64,000 nt of DNA from Bradyrhizobium sp. WBOS07. GTDB taxonomy: Bacteria; Pseudomonadota; Alphaproteobacteria; Rhizobiales; Xanthobacteraceae. The notes below the pieces were generated by a model. It worked only from the letters and a program-made list of their open reading frames with translations, made no database searches and was not told the DNA's origin. The translations under genes were made by a program, and so were the position numbers. Each line of letters starts with the position of its first letter. The first letter of the stretch is position 1. Positions 9,103-19,176 of this stretch are shown here, piece by piece. The stretch is from contig NZ_CP029008.1 in NCBI RefSeq assembly GCF_024585165.1, positions 2,108,001-2,172,000 on the forward strand. Reading direction: 5' to 3'.

Positions 9103-9658
9103 AGCTCAGCCTCCCGCCGCCCTTCGCGCGGTTCGCAAAGTCGGCCTTGTCGATCACCTTGACCTTGCCCCACATGCCCTCGTGGCCGAAGGAGCAGAAC
9201 TCCTGGCAGGGCATCAGATAGTCGCCCGTCCTGGTGAAGCGCATGAGCTGCTCTGAAATGTAGCCCGGCACCAGCATGGTATTGACGTTGGTGCCCTGGA
9301 TCAGGATGCCGTGCACGACGTCGGCGCTGGTGGCGCGCAGCGTGATCGGCGTGTCAGCAGGCACCAGGATGCAGGCCGGCGTGAAGGAGTATTGCTGACC
9401 GATTGCGCGTACGGTCACGTTGCCGTTGGCCTCGAGCACGCTGCCCAGATTGCTCTCGACGAACTCGCCGGACAGATGCAGGCGCGAGGGATCGGTGATC
9501 TCGACGCGCGGCTGCGGCATGGTGGCGCGATGGATGCCGGCGAAGGCCGCCAGCAGGGCCATCATCACGATGATGATCACGGCAATGGTGGCCCAGCGCC
9601 GCTCGACGCGGGCCGCGACCTCGGCGCTGGCGCTGCCGTGGGTGTCTTGTGCGCTCAT
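9089..9658 (-). CDS. heme-copper oxidase subunit II with CuA site
   Basis: A 189-residue protein with one N-terminal membrane helix (about residues 22-43) and a periplasmic cupredoxin domain. The CuA ligands are complete: H116 (VVHG), C151, C155, H159 and M162 in MPCQEFCSFGHEGM. It accepts electrons from cytochrome c and passes them to subunit I. The start at ATG 9658 overlaps the TGA of the small upstream gene (ATGA). A longer frame to 9706 would invade that gene. Only one transmembrane helix is predicted, as in B-type rather than A-type subunit II. Confidence 0.9.
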   Translation of the reverse strand: MSAQDTHGSASAEVAARVERRWATIAVIIIVMMALLAAFAGIHRATMPQPRVEITDPSRLHLSGEFVESNLGSVLEANGNVTVRAIGQQYSFTPACILVPADTPITLRATSADVVHGILIQGTNVNTMLVPGYISEQLMRFTRTGDYLMPCQEFCSFGHEGMWGKVKVIDKADFANRAKGGGRLSCVGQ

Positions 9659-9834
9659 TGCAGCGGTCCGCGCGGCAGGAACACGAACAGATAGAAGGCG
9701 AACCACATCGCGACCACGCAGGCCGTGGCGATGCCGGCGAGCAGAAGCGCGCCGGAGGGTCCTCGCGCGACGACCTCCTCGACGGCCTGGTCGGCGGCGG
9801 CGGCAGAGCTGGTCGGCGGATCGGAATTGATCAT
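9655..9834 (-). CDS. small single-helix subunit, probable oxidase subunit IIa
   Basis: A 59-residue protein starting at ATG 9834 (MINSDPPTSSAAAAD). It has a soluble N-terminus and one membrane helix (LLLAGIATACVVAMWFAFYLFVF), and ends RGPLQ. B-type oxidases of the Thermus ba3 class carry a one-helix subunit IIa that completes the subunit II fold, and this gene sits exactly where such a subunit is expected. It overlaps subunit II by 4 bases and starts 8 bases after the triheme cytochrome gene. The assignment rests on position and topology, not on a sequence motif. Confidence 0.72.
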   Translation of the reverse strand: MINSDPPTSSAAAADQAVEEVVARGPSGALLLAGIATACVVAMWFAFYLFVFLPRGPLQ

Positions 9835-9842
9835 GTGATGTC

Positions 9843-11093
9843 TCAGTTCAGCGGTGCGGAGCGCAGCTCGTTGGCCTCGCGCGCCGAGACCGGCGTGCCG
9901 CGATTGCCCCAGGCGGTGCGGATGTAGGAGACGACGGCGGCGACCTCGTTGTCGGAGAGCAGGCCGGCGAAGGGCGGCATGCCATAGGGCATCGGATTGC
10001 CCTTGGTGCCCGGCGGATAGCCGCCATTGAGCACCATGCGGATCGGATTGACCGCCGACTGCATCTCGATCGACTGGTTGTTGGCGAGCGGCGGCCAGTG
10101 TGGCGGCTTGCCTTCGCCTTGTGTGCCGTGACAGCTGGCGCAGTGCTTGTCGTAGACGGTCTTGCCGAGGCTGATCAGCAGGCTGCTCTCGGTGGTCGGC
10201 AGCGTCGTTCTTGCCGGCGGCGGAGGCGAGGGCTCCGCGATGCCCTTGAGGTACACGGCCATAGCGCGCGTGTCCTCGTCGCTGAGATATTGCAGGCTGT
10301 TGTGCACGACCTCGGCCATCGGGCCGTAGACCACGCCGCGCATGGAGACGCCGGTCTGCAGGAGGTCGGTGATGTCCTTGATGCTCCAGTCGCCGAGCCC
10401 CGCCTCGCGGTTTGACGTCAGCGAGGGCGCGTACCAGTTCTGCATCGGGATCAGGCCGCCCTTGAAGGCGTCCGATTGCGAGGTGCCGCCGAGCGCGTTG
10501 ATCGGGGAATGGCACATGCCGCAATGGCCGAGGCCCTCGACCAGATAGGCGCCGCGATTCCATTCCGCCGATTTGGTCGGGTCGGGTTTGAACTCGCCCT
10601 CTGAGAAGTACAGCGTGCGCCAGCCAAGGATCAGCTGGCGGTTCGAATAGGGGAAGCGCAGGTCGTGCTCGCGATTGCGCTGGTTCACGGGCGGGATTGA
10701 CTTCAGATAGGCGAAGATCGCCTCGGTATCGGCTCGCGTCACCTTGGTGTAGGACGCGAACGGCATGGCCGGATACATCAATCCGCCATCCGGAAAGCGG
10801 CCGTAGTGCATCGCCTTGTAGAAGTCCTCGGCAGTCCATTTGCCGATTCCGGTGTCTCGATCCGGCGTGATGTTCGAGGAATAGAGGGTGCCGAACGGCG
10901 TCGGCATGGCGCGTCCGCCGGCGAAGATGCGTCCCTCGGGGGCCGTGTGACAGGCGATGCAGTCGCCGGCGCGCGCCAAATATTCACCGCGCGCAACAAG
11001 GCTGTTGCCGTCAGGGTTGGCCTTCGGTTGCGCGTCGGCGGAAGAGGCGAAGAGCAGCAGCCATAGCGCAAGGATGGGTGAACGCGATCGCAA
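9843..11093 (-). CDS. secreted triheme cytochrome c
   Basis: A 416-residue protein with a signal peptide (MRSRSPILALWLLLFASSADAQ) and three heme c motifs: CIACH 45-49, CGMCH 191-195 and CASCH 318-322. The domain layout resembles the cytochrome subunit of membrane-bound alcohol, gluconate or aldehyde dehydrogenases (AdhB-like). No flavin or quinoprotein dehydrogenase is next to it, and here it lies in an oxidase operon. It probably passes electrons towards CuA of subunit II. The start is TTG 11093 with a strong GAGGAG ribosome site. The gap to the upstream cytochrome gene is 10 bases. Confidence 0.85.
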   Translation of the reverse strand: MRSRSPILALWLLLFASSADAQPKANPDGNSLVARGEYLARAGDCIACHTAPEGRIFAGGRAMPTPFGTLYSSNITPDRDTGIGKWTAEDFYKAMHYGRFPDGGLMYPAMPFASYTKVTRADTEAIFAYLKSIPPVNQRNREHDLRFPYSNRQLILGWRTLYFSEGEFKPDPTKSAEWNRGAYLVEGLGHCGMCHSPINALGGTSQSDAFKGGLIPMQNWYAPSLTSNREAGLGDWSIKDITDLLQTGVSMRGVVYGPMAEVVHNSLQYLSDEDTRAMAVYLKGIAEPSPPPPARTTLPTTESSLLISLGKTVYDKHCASCHGTQGEGKPPHWPPLANNQSIEMQSAVNPIRMVLNGGYPPGTKGNPMPYGMPPFAGLLSDNEVAAVVSYIRTAWGNRGTPVSAREANELRSAPLN

Positions 11094-11103
11094 TTCCGTC
11101 TCC

Positions 11104-11826
11104 TCAATCCGGTTGGCTGCCGCAGGCGAACGGCAGCACGTATGTGCCCTTCGGGGCCGGCGCGACGGTCACGGGTGCCGGGCGGCTCGCGAGCCACGCC
11201 GCGACTGCCGTCACGTCGTCCTCGGTCAGCCGGGCAGCAACCTGCTGCATGCAGTCCGGCGCTTTCGCGGTGCGCGTGCCGTAACGCCAGGCGCCCAACT
11301 GCGCGCTGATGTAGTTCGGGCGCAGGCCGAGCAGGCCGGGGATTCCGGGCTCCATTCCGGTCAGAGCCGGACCATGGCAGCTTCCGCACGCCGGGATCTG
11401 CCGCTGCGGATCGCCCCGCGACACCAACGACTGGCCGTGCTGCAGCACTTCCTTGCTTGCATCGCTCGTCGCCACGGGCGGCAGAGGCGGATGCTGATCC
11501 GCGAAATAGTCGGCCATTTGCTGCAGGTACGGGTCGGGGAGGAATTCCAGCAGATAGTTCATCGGCGGGTATTTTCGCCGGCCATTCTTGAAGGCAAGGA
11601 GCTGGTTGTAGAGATAGCCGGCCGGCTTGCCGGCAAGCCGCGGGAAATAGACGTCGCTCGTGCCTTCGCCTTGATTGCCATGACAGGGCGTGCAGGCCTC
11701 TACCCGCGCCGCCATCGTGTCCGGTGGCTGATTGGTCGTTTGCGCGGCCGCGCCATCAATGGCGGCCAAGATGACGGTCACGGCGGCAAAAGCCGCGGCG
11801 CGAGCGAACAATTCGTCGCCCTCCAT
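11104..11826 (-). CDS. diheme cytochrome c (c4-like), first gene of the oxidase operon
   Basis: A 240-residue exported protein with two heme c motifs, CTPCH at 45-49 and CGSCH at 147-151, in tandem class I cytochrome c domains (c4 type). The hydrophobic N-terminal segment (AAAFAAVTVILAAIDGAAAQ) is a signal peptide. It opens the six-gene operon that continues through the triheme cytochrome, subunits IIa, II and I, and the anchored diheme cytochrome. With it the operon encodes seven c-type hemes besides the oxidase hemes. No canonical FixK/FNR box is apparent upstream. Confidence 0.85.
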   Translation of the reverse strand: MEGDELFARAAAFAAVTVILAAIDGAAAQTTNQPPDTMAARVEACTPCHGNQGEGTSDVYFPRLAGKPAGYLYNQLLAFKNGRRKYPPMNYLLEFLPDPYLQQMADYFADQHPPLPPVATSDASKEVLQHGQSLVSRGDPQRQIPACGSCHGPALTGMEPGIPGLLGLRPNYISAQLGAWRYGTRTAKAPDCMQQVAARLTEDDVTAVAAWLASRPAPVTVAPAPKGTYVLPFACGSQPD

Positions 11827-12641
11827 GAGGTAGGTCCGGTTGATTCCGGATCACAATGTAGGACGGCATTATCGCGCTAATCTTTTCCGGTGCAAGCTCG
11901 GACACGAGCGATGACGTTTGGCCGCGCCATACTGCGGCGATTTGCACGCTTTATGAAAACTGGACGTAACGCGGCAGCCTCGCGACAGTTCCTGTCCGAG
12001 TTTTGCATCGTCGTCGCCCTTTGAAGTCAAAGGGCGCAGGGAAGACCGGATGCCGGCTTGGCACCCGCGGTCCACTGTGCGAATTCTGCGTAACAAGAAG
12101 CTGCACAGCGGTATACAGGTGAAGCCCAACACACGGCCTTCCCTGCGCAGTGGTTTGACGGCTTATGCCGAGCTCTCCCCGGGGAGCGTTGCACTTTTGC
12201 CCCCGTCGCCGTGCAGATGGCTGATGCGCGTGTCCGGTTGGACCGCCACATCACTGCAAGACTTGGCGCCAGCTTGCGGGCGCCAGGACCACACGGTTTT
12301 GCCGTACGCAACTCACACCGGTCGTATGCGCGCCGGTTATCGCTCACGGTTGCCCGCCCTGCGAACCTTTCGCGCCGGTGTGACGAGCGTCCACCGCAGC
12401 TCACCCCGCGTTTCGTGACGATCGCGATACGCCCCTCTGACAAGGGATGAGGTGGCCGGAGAATGCGATAAAGCCGAAATTCTGTAAAGGCGAATATTTT
12501 TGCGACGGCGTCTTGCCCTACGGCTGGCGTGTTTTGCCCGACAGGCAACACAAGGAATTGTGGCCCGACGGGACCGGTGTTCCCTTCGGATCATTTCGCG
12601 CCGCTGCGAGTTTGCAACGGATTGTCCGGGTTGGAGCCGTC
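11827..12641. repeat. gene-free region, probably containing a dispersed Bradyrhizobium-type repeat
   Basis: About 815 bases without a credible gene. Open frames exist on both strands but their products are Arg/Cys/Ser-rich, overlap each other and have no domain signature. The stretch about 11930-12420 looks like a class of intergenic repeat I recall from Bradyrhizobium genomes, where the same frames recur as spurious hypothetical proteins (minus-strand reading near SLRPLTSKGDDDAKLG). The operon promoter for the oxidase cluster should lie at about 11830-11900 and the mscS promoter near 12600. The repeat identity is from memory and needs a search. Confidence 0.4.
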
Positions 12642-13421
12642 ATGACCATCAATTTCGATACGCTGAAAGCCTCGCTCGTCCTCTATGGCCTGAACGCGAT
12701 CTACGCGGTGCTGTTGCTTGCGATCGGCTGGTATCTGTCGGGCGCCATGCAGCGCTTCGTCACGCGCCTGCTGAGCGTCACGCACCGCGTCGACCCGCTG
12801 GTGACGCTGTTCGTCGGCAGCCTTGTGCGCTATGGCGTGCTGGCCGTGGTCGGCATCGCCGTGCTGCAGCTGTTCGGCATCCAGACGGCCAGCCTCGTTG
12901 CGGTGCTGGGCGCGACGTCGCTGGCCATTGGCCTGGCGTTACAGGGCACGCTCTCCAATCTCGCCGCCGGCGTGATGCTGCTGTTGTTTCGGCCGTTTCA
13001 CATCGGCGACGATGTCGAGGTCGCCGGCAAGGCGGGCAAGGTGCAGTCGTTGTCGCTGTTCATGACCGAGCTCGTCGCCGCCGACAATACCCAGATCCTG
13101 TTGCCGAACGGCCAGGTGTGGGGCGCGGCCATCATCAACCACAGCGCCTATCCCGGCACGGGCGAGGTCAAGGTGGCGTTTCCGGTCCCGGCCGGTGCGG
13201 CCAACACGCTCGCGGATCGCATCCTGACGGAGCTGCGCAACGATTCCCGCATCGACGCTCAGGCGCAACCGACCGTCTCCGTCACGAAGGTCCTCGATGT
13301 CGGCAATCCCGCGGCACCCATCCTGGAATTGACGGTTAGCGCCAAGGCGAAACCGTCGGAGGCTGATGCGGTCAAGCAGTGCGTGCTCGACCATGCAAGC
13401 GCGCTGCTTGCGGCGGCGTAA
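12642..13421 (+). CDS. mscS: small-conductance mechanosensitive channel, MscS family
   Basis: A homoheptameric inner-membrane channel that opens under membrane tension to release solutes after osmotic downshock. The 259-residue protein has three N-terminal helices (about residues 12-120). The pore-lining third helix carries the Gly/Ala pattern VAVLGATSLAIGLALQGTLSNLAAG, here split as LGATSLAIGLALQG and TLSNLAAGVMLL. The beta domain (RPFHIGDDVEV, ILLPNGQVWGAAIINHS) follows. ATG 12642 is chosen because TTGGAG lies 5 bases upstream and the protein then starts like the family; the frame is open to 12447 but would add non-homologous sequence. It is convergent with cinA, 5 bases apart. Confidence 0.93.
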   Translation: MTINFDTLKASLVLYGLNAIYAVLLLAIGWYLSGAMQRFVTRLLSVTHRVDPLVTLFVGSLVRYGVLAVVGIAVLQLFGIQTASLVAVLGATSLAIGLALQGTLSNLAAGVMLLLFRPFHIGDDVEVAGKAGKVQSLSLFMTELVAADNTQILLPNGQVWGAAIINHSAYPGTGEVKVAFPVPAGAANTLADRILTELRNDSRIDAQAQPTVSVTKVLDVGNPAAPILELTVSAKAKPSEADAVKQCVLDHASALLAAA

Positions 13422-13426
13422 GGTGA

Positions 13427-14038
13427 TCAGCCTCTTGGCGGGCGCGGCGGACGCCGCTTGGCCGCATGCCGGCGCGGGGAGCGCGTCACGCGGGGGCGCA
13501 GGCGGGTTACCGCGGCAGCGCGTTTCGGCTTGGCCTGGGCCTGTGGTCCGCGTGCCAGCTCCATCAGCATGCGCAATGCCTCGACCACGGAGCGGCCGCG
13601 CACCGTGCTGCGACCGATCGCGCCGAAGCGGTGCTCGCGGTGGATGATGCGGCCATCGCGCGCGGCGGCGGCGAAGTGCACGAGGCCGACCGGCTTGCCG
13701 GGCGTGGCGCCGCCCGGGCCGGCGATACCGGTGATGGCGACGGCGAGGTCGACATCGGCGCGCTCCAGCGCGCCGATCGCCATCGCGGTTGCGGTCTCCT
13801 TGCTGACCGCGCCGAAAGTGGCGAGCGTGCCGGCTTCGACGCCGAGCATCGCGCGCTTGGCGTCGTTGGAATAGGTGACGAAGCCGCGATCGATCACGTC
13901 GGACGAGCCGGGGATGTCGGTCAGCGCGGCGGCGACGAGGCCGCCGGTGCAGGATTCGGCGGTCGCGACCGTCAGCTTGCGCATCCGGCACAGATCGAGC
14001 AGCGAGCGGGAGAGGGCGCGTGCGTCGCTGCCGCCCAT
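13427..14038 (-). CDS. CinA/PncC-family nicotinamide-nucleotide amidohydrolase
   Basis: Equivalent to the C-terminal amidohydrolase domain of CinA (PncC), which deamidates NMN to NaMN for pyridine-nucleotide recycling. Core motifs are visible: TVATAESCTGGLVAAALTD, FVTYSNDAKRAMLGV and VAITGIAGPGGATPGKPVGLVH. The catalytic Ser is expected in ESCTGG. After the domain ends (about residue 165) comes a 38-residue Arg/Lys/Pro-rich tail (PKRAAAVTRLRPRVTRSPRR onward). This tail is not part of the family and may be disordered or nucleic-acid binding. It lies 3 bases after ispDF on the same strand, likely one transcript. Confidence 0.9.
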   Translation of the reverse strand: MGGSDARALSRSLLDLCRMRKLTVATAESCTGGLVAAALTDIPGSSDVIDRGFVTYSNDAKRAMLGVEAGTLATFGAVSKETATAMAIGALERADVDLAVAITGIAGPGGATPGKPVGLVHFAAAARDGRIIHREHRFGAIGRSTVRGRSVVEALRMLMELARGPQAQAKPKRAAAVTRLRPRVTRSPRRHAAKRRPPRPPRG

Positions 14039-14041
14039 GGC

Positions 14042-15232
14042 CTAGACGCTCCAGGGCAGACGAATGGTGGCGCTCGCGGTGGCGGCGATGCCTTCCTCGC
14101 GGCCGGTGAAGCCCAGCCGCTCGCTGGTCGTCGCCTTCACCGCGACGCGCGAGATGTCGACGCCGGAAATCTCGGCGATGCTCGCGCGCATGGTGTCGCG
14201 CAAGGGGCCGATCTTCGGCCGCTCGCAGATCATGGTGACCTCGAGATTGGCGATGCGCCCGCCGCGCGCCGTGACGCGCTCGATGGCGTATTTCAGGAAC
14301 TGGTCGGAGGAGGCGCCCTTCCACTTCGCATCGCTCGGCGGGAAGTGCGAGCCGATGTCGCCGTCGGCGAGCGCGCCGAGGATGGCATCGACCAGCGCAT
14401 GGAGGCCGACATCGCCGTCGGAATGAGCGAGAAAACCCTTGGTGTGCGGCACGCGCACGCCGCAGAGCATGACGTGGTCGCCTTCGCCGAAGGCGTGCAC
14501 GTCGTAGCCGGTGCCGGTCCTGATATCGCCGAGCTGGGCCGCCAGGCGGGCTTCCTCGCGCACGAAATCCTCGGGTGTGGTGAGCTTCATGTTTGCAACA
14601 TCGCCTTCAAAGGTTGCAACCGTCAATCCCGCCCATTCGGCAATCGCGGCATCGTCGGTGAAATCGCTACGGCCGTCCTTCGCCGCGCGACGATGCGCTT
14701 CGAGGATGACGTCGAAACGAAAGGATTGCGGCGTCTGCGCGATCCGCAAGGAGGCGCGGTCCGGCGTACCCTCGACATTGCCGCTCGCGCCGGTGACCTT
14801 GATCGTATCGGTGACAGGGACGACGGGAATCGCGGCGCCGGTCCGGCCCGCCGCCTCGATCGCGCGCGAGATCAGTCCTTCCGAGACGAAGGGGCGCGCG
14901 GCGTCGTGAATCAGCACGATGTCGGGCTTGTGCTGTGCGAGCGCTTCGAGGCCTGCAAGCACCGAGGCCTGCCGCGTCGCGCCGCCATGGGCCGGCGGCT
15001 CGTGCTCGAGCCCCGCGACCGCAGCCGTGAACATGGCGCTGTCATCGGGGTTCACCACCGGCTGCACCGCAAACACGTCGGCGTGGCGGCTGAAGGCTTC
15101 CATGGCGCGATAGATCACGGGGACGCCGCCGATCTCGCGATATTGCTTCGGCCCGCCGGCGCCCGCACGCAGTCCACGCCCGGCTGCGACGAGGACGACC
15201 GCGGTGCGTTGTGATTTCGCCATAGGACTCAA
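14042..15232 (-). CDS. ispDF: bifunctional IspD/IspF enzyme of isoprenoid synthesis
   Basis: A fusion of two enzymes of the MEP pathway. Residues about 8-225 are IspD (2-C-methyl-D-erythritol 4-phosphate cytidylyltransferase), with the nucleotide loop [20 protein letters not shown]. Residues about 233-396 are IspF (MEcPP synthase), with metal ligands in [10 protein letters not shown] and the [22 protein letters not shown] block, and [17 protein letters not shown] near the end. Such fusions are standard in Rhizobiales. The length of 396 residues is normal. It is divergent from dusB and followed closely by the cinA-type gene. Confidence 0.97.
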   Translation of the reverse strand: MSPMAKSQRTAVVLVAAGRGLRAGAGGPKQYREIGGVPVIYRAMEAFSRHADVFAVQPVVNPDDSAMFTAAVAGLEHEPPAHGGATRQASVLAGLEALAQHKPDIVLIHDAARPFVSEGLISRAIEAAGRTGAAIPVVPVTDTIKVTGASGNVEGTPDRASLRIAQTPQSFRFDVILEAHRRAAKDGRSDFTDDAAIAEWAGLTVATFEGDVANMKLTTPEDFVREEARLAAQLGDIRTGTGYDVHAFGEGDHVMLCGVRVPHTKGFLAHSDGDVGLHALVDAILGALADGDIGSHFPPSDAKWKGASSDQFLKYAIERVTARGGRIANLEVTMICERPKIGPLRDTMRASIAEISGVDISRVAVKATTSERLGFTGREEGIAATASATIRLPWSV

Positions 15233-15354
15233 ATACTCAGTTGGTGATGGGGAGTCGGGGAGCGGGGTGATTGCCGCATGCCTCTAGCACGGCAGGCCCG
15301 CAAAAAAAGGGGGTTTCCCCGGATTGTTCGCAACGGCATTTTGCTGCACTGCAC

Positions 15355-15382
15355 TTGAAAGATCTGCAGAATTGTCTAAACT
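15355..15382 (+). promoter_or_regulatory. candidate promoter of dusB-ntrBC
   Basis: TTGAAA (15355-15360) and TAAACT (15377-15382), separated by 16 bases, form a plausible housekeeping sigma promoter 47 bases upstream of the dusB ATG. The prediction is by eye only. Confidence 0.4.
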
Positions 15383-15400
15383 GTAGGCATGGCGCTTGAC

Positions 15401-15417
15401 TGCACAAGAATTGTGCG
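15401..15417. promoter_or_regulatory. candidate NtrC-binding palindrome upstream of dusB
   Basis: TGCACAAGAATTGTGCG is a near-perfect dyad, with GCACAA and TTGTGC around a GAA centre. It fits the NtrC operator pattern TGCAC-N7-GTGCA at nine of the ten conserved positions. It lies 12 bases before the dusB start and downstream of the putative -10, where bound NtrC would block transcription. This suggests negative autoregulation of the dusB-ntrB-ntrC operon. Confidence 0.55.
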
Positions 15418-15428
15418 CAAGATAGGTC

Positions 15429-16505
15429 ATGGCAGGCGCGATGAGGCGCTGCCCAGTCCACGAGACCCCTGTGACCGGTTCGGCAATATCCGGCTCTAAG
15501 CCGTTGAAAATAGGCGATATTGATGTCGCCATCCCGGTCTTCCTGGCACCGATGTCGGGGGTAACCGACTCGCCCGTCCGCCGGCTGGCCGCGGAGCTTG
15601 GGGCCGGTCTCGTCGTGTCCGAAATGACCGCCAGCGACGAGCTCGCCAACGGCCATTGGATGTCCCGGTTGCGTTGCGAAGCCACCGGAATTGGTCCGCA
15701 CGTGGTCCAGCTCGCCGGCTGCGAGGCCCATTGGATGGCCGAGGGCGCCCGGATCGCCGAGGCCGAAGGCGCCGACATCATCGACATCAACATGGGCTGT
15801 CCGGCCCGTCACGTCACCGGCGGCCAGTCGGGCTCGGCCCTGATGCGCGACCTCGACCATGCCGTCAGCCTGATCGATGCCACCATCGCGGCGGTGAAGG
15901 TGCCGGTGACGCTGAAGATGCGGCTCGGCTGGGACGACCGCAGCCGCAACGCGCCGGAGCTGGCGCGGCGCGCGGAGGCCGCCGGCGTCAAGCTCGTCAC
16001 GGTCCACGGCCGCACCCGCAGCCAGTTCTACAAGGGCGAGGCCGATTGGGAAGCGATCCGCGCCGTGCGCGAGGCCATCGCCATTCCGCTCGTCGTCAAC
16101 GGCGACATCACCTCCTACGAGCGGGCGCGCGCGGCGCTCGAGGCCTCCGGCGCCGACGCCGTGATGATCGGCCGCGGCGCGCAGGGCCAGCCCTGGCTGC
16201 CCGGCCAGATCGGCCGCCGCCTGAAGGGCGGGGCCGAGGAAGCTGTGCCCGCGCTCGAAACCCAGCTGCATTACGTCCGCACGCTCTATGAGGGCGTCTG
16301 CAAGCTCTATGGCCTTCGCGTCGGACTGAGACATGCCCGCAAGCATCTCGGCTGGGCACTCGATGTGGCGGCCGCGGCGAGCGGCGCGTCCGTCGAGAAG
16401 CTGAAAGGGTGGCGGCAGACGATCCTCACCTCGGAAGATCCGCGCCTCGTTCACCAGTCGCTGCAGGATGCGTTCGACGACTTCGCATGGAGCGCTGCTG
16501 CATGA
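15429..16505 (+). CDS. dusB: tRNA-dihydrouridine synthase, DusB/NifR3 type
   Basis: FMN enzyme that reduces specific uridines in tRNA to dihydrouridine; known as NifR3 in rhizobia because it precedes ntrB. The TIM-barrel signature is clear: [18 protein letters not shown] near residue 40, then [17 protein letters not shown] with the catalytic Cys in GCP, and [13 protein letters not shown] near the C-terminus. The length of 358 residues is slightly long because of an N-terminal extension of about 20 residues; the start could be a little downstream. Its TGA overlaps the ATG of ntrB, so translation is coupled. Confidence 0.95.
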   Translation: MAGAMRRCPVHETPVTGSAISGSKPLKIGDIDVAIPVFLAPMSGVTDSPVRRLAAELGAGLVVSEMTASDELANGHWMSRLRCEATGIGPHVVQLAGCEAHWMAEGARIAEAEGADIIDINMGCPARHVTGGQSGSALMRDLDHAVSLIDATIAAVKVPVTLKMRLGWDDRSRNAPELARRAEAAGVKLVTVHGRTRSQFYKGEADWEAIRAVREAIAIPLVVNGDITSYERARAALEASGADAVMIGRGAQGQPWLPGQIGRRLKGGAEEAVPALETQLHYVRTLYEGVCKLYGLRVGLRHARKHLGWALDVAAAASGASVEKLKGWRQTILTSEDPRLVHQSLQDAFDDFAWSAAA

Positions 16506-17671
16506 GCACAGCCGCCGAACATCGCCAACCCGCCGACAGTGACGCGATCCTGGATGCGCTTCCCAATCCCGTGCTGATGATCGGGCCCGACGGCAAGATC
16601 GTGGCCGCCAACATCGCCACCGAAGCCTTCTTCGAGATCTCGACGCAGTTCCTGAAGCGGCAGTCGCTGAAGGAGCTGGTGCCGTTCGGCAGCCCCTTGC
16701 TGGCACTGATCGACCAGGTGCGCGCGTCGAACTCGCCGGTGAACGAATACAAGGTCGATCTCGGCACGCCGCGCATGGGCGGCGACCGCCAGGTCGACCT
16801 GCACGTCGCCCCGCTCACCGAGCGGCCCGGCCATATCGTGGTGATGCTGCAGGAGCGCTCCATCGCCGACAAGATGGACCGCCAGCTCACCCATCGCAGC
16901 GCGGCGCGCTCGGTGATCGCGCTGGCTGCGATGCTGGCGCACGAGATCAAGAACCCGCTGTCCGGCATCCGCGGCGCGGCGCAGCTCCTGGAGCAGCAGG
17001 CCTCGTCCGAGGACCGCATGTTGACGCGCCTGATCTGCGACGAGGCCGACCGCATCGTGACGCTGGTCGACCGCATGGAGGTGTTCGGCGACGAGCGTCC
17101 CGTGGTGCGCGGGCCGGTCAATATCCATTCGGTGCTCGACCACGTGAAGCGGCTGGCGCAGTCGGGCTTTGCCCGCAACATCCGCTTCATCGAGGATTAC
17201 GATCCCTCGCTGCCGCCGGTGCTGGCGAACCAGGACCAGCTGATCCAGGTGTTCCTCAATCTCGTGAAGAACGCCGCCGAGGCGCTGATCGACGTGCCCG
17301 ACGCCGAGATCCAGCTCACCACCGCGTTCCGCCCCGGCGTGCGCCTGTCAGTCCCCGGTCAAAAATCCCGGGTATCGTTGCCGCTCGAATTCTGCGTGAA
17401 AGACAACGGACCGGGCGTGCCGGACGATCTTCTGCCCAATCTGTTCGACCCCTTCGTGACCACCAAGCAGACCGGCTCGGGCCTCGGTCTTGCATTGGTC
17501 GCCAAGATCGTCGGCGATCACGGGGGCATCATTGAATGCGAATCTCAGCCGCGCAGGACCACCTTCCGCGTGCTGATGCCGATGTATTCCACATCGGCGA
17601 AACATGCCGATCAAAGCAGTCGCGCCGACTCTGCCGGGAAGTCGTCGCCTGTGTCACAGGGGGCGAAATGA
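16502..17671 (+). CDS. ntrB: nitrogen-regulation histidine kinase NtrB
   Basis: Cytosolic sensor kinase/phosphatase that controls NtrC according to PII (GlnB) state. The 389-residue protein has a PAS domain (about 20-125: [19 protein letters not shown]), then the H-box [18 protein letters not shown] with the phospho-acceptor H147. The N-box [10 protein letters not shown] and G-boxes DNGPGVPDD and [12 protein letters not shown] follow. No membrane segment is present, as expected. ATG 16502 overlaps the dusB stop; a longer frame from 16409 lies inside dusB. A Ser-rich tail of about 25 residues follows the kinase domain. Confidence 0.96.
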   Translation: MSTAAEHRQPADSDAILDALPNPVLMIGPDGKIVAANIATEAFFEISTQFLKRQSLKELVPFGSPLLALIDQVRASNSPVNEYKVDLGTPRMGGDRQVDLHVAPLTERPGHIVVMLQERSIADKMDRQLTHRSAARSVIALAAMLAHEIKNPLSGIRGAAQLLEQQASSEDRMLTRLICDEADRIVTLVDRMEVFGDERPVVRGPVNIHSVLDHVKRLAQSGFARNIRFIEDYDPSLPPVLANQDQLIQVFLNLVKNAAEALIDVPDAEIQLTTAFRPGVRLSVPGQKSRVSLPLEFCVKDNGPGVPDDLLPNLFDPFVTTKQTGSGLGLALVAKIVGDHGGIIECESQPRRTTFRVLMPMYSTSAKHADQSSRADSAGKSSPVSQGAK

Positions 17672-17680
17672 GGATCAACG

Positions 17681-19123
<1,443 letters not shown>

Positions 19124-19142
19124 TCATCGCGGAACCGACGGT

Positions 19143-19176
19143 GGCTCAGCTCCCCCTACCAAGGCAGAGCTGAGCC
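19143..19176 (+). terminator. hairpin after ntrC
   Basis: GGCTCAGCTC (19143-19152) and GAGCTGAGCC (19167-19176) form a perfect 10-bp stem with a 14-base loop, 19 bases after the ntrC stop. No T-tract follows, so it may act with Rho or as an mRNA 3' end. Confidence 0.55.

Noticed and set aside
13466..15214. 582-codon plus-strand frame antisense to ispDF and cinA
   Set aside because: ispDF has all family motifs; the antisense product is Arg/Ala/Gly/Asp-rich with no recognisable fold.
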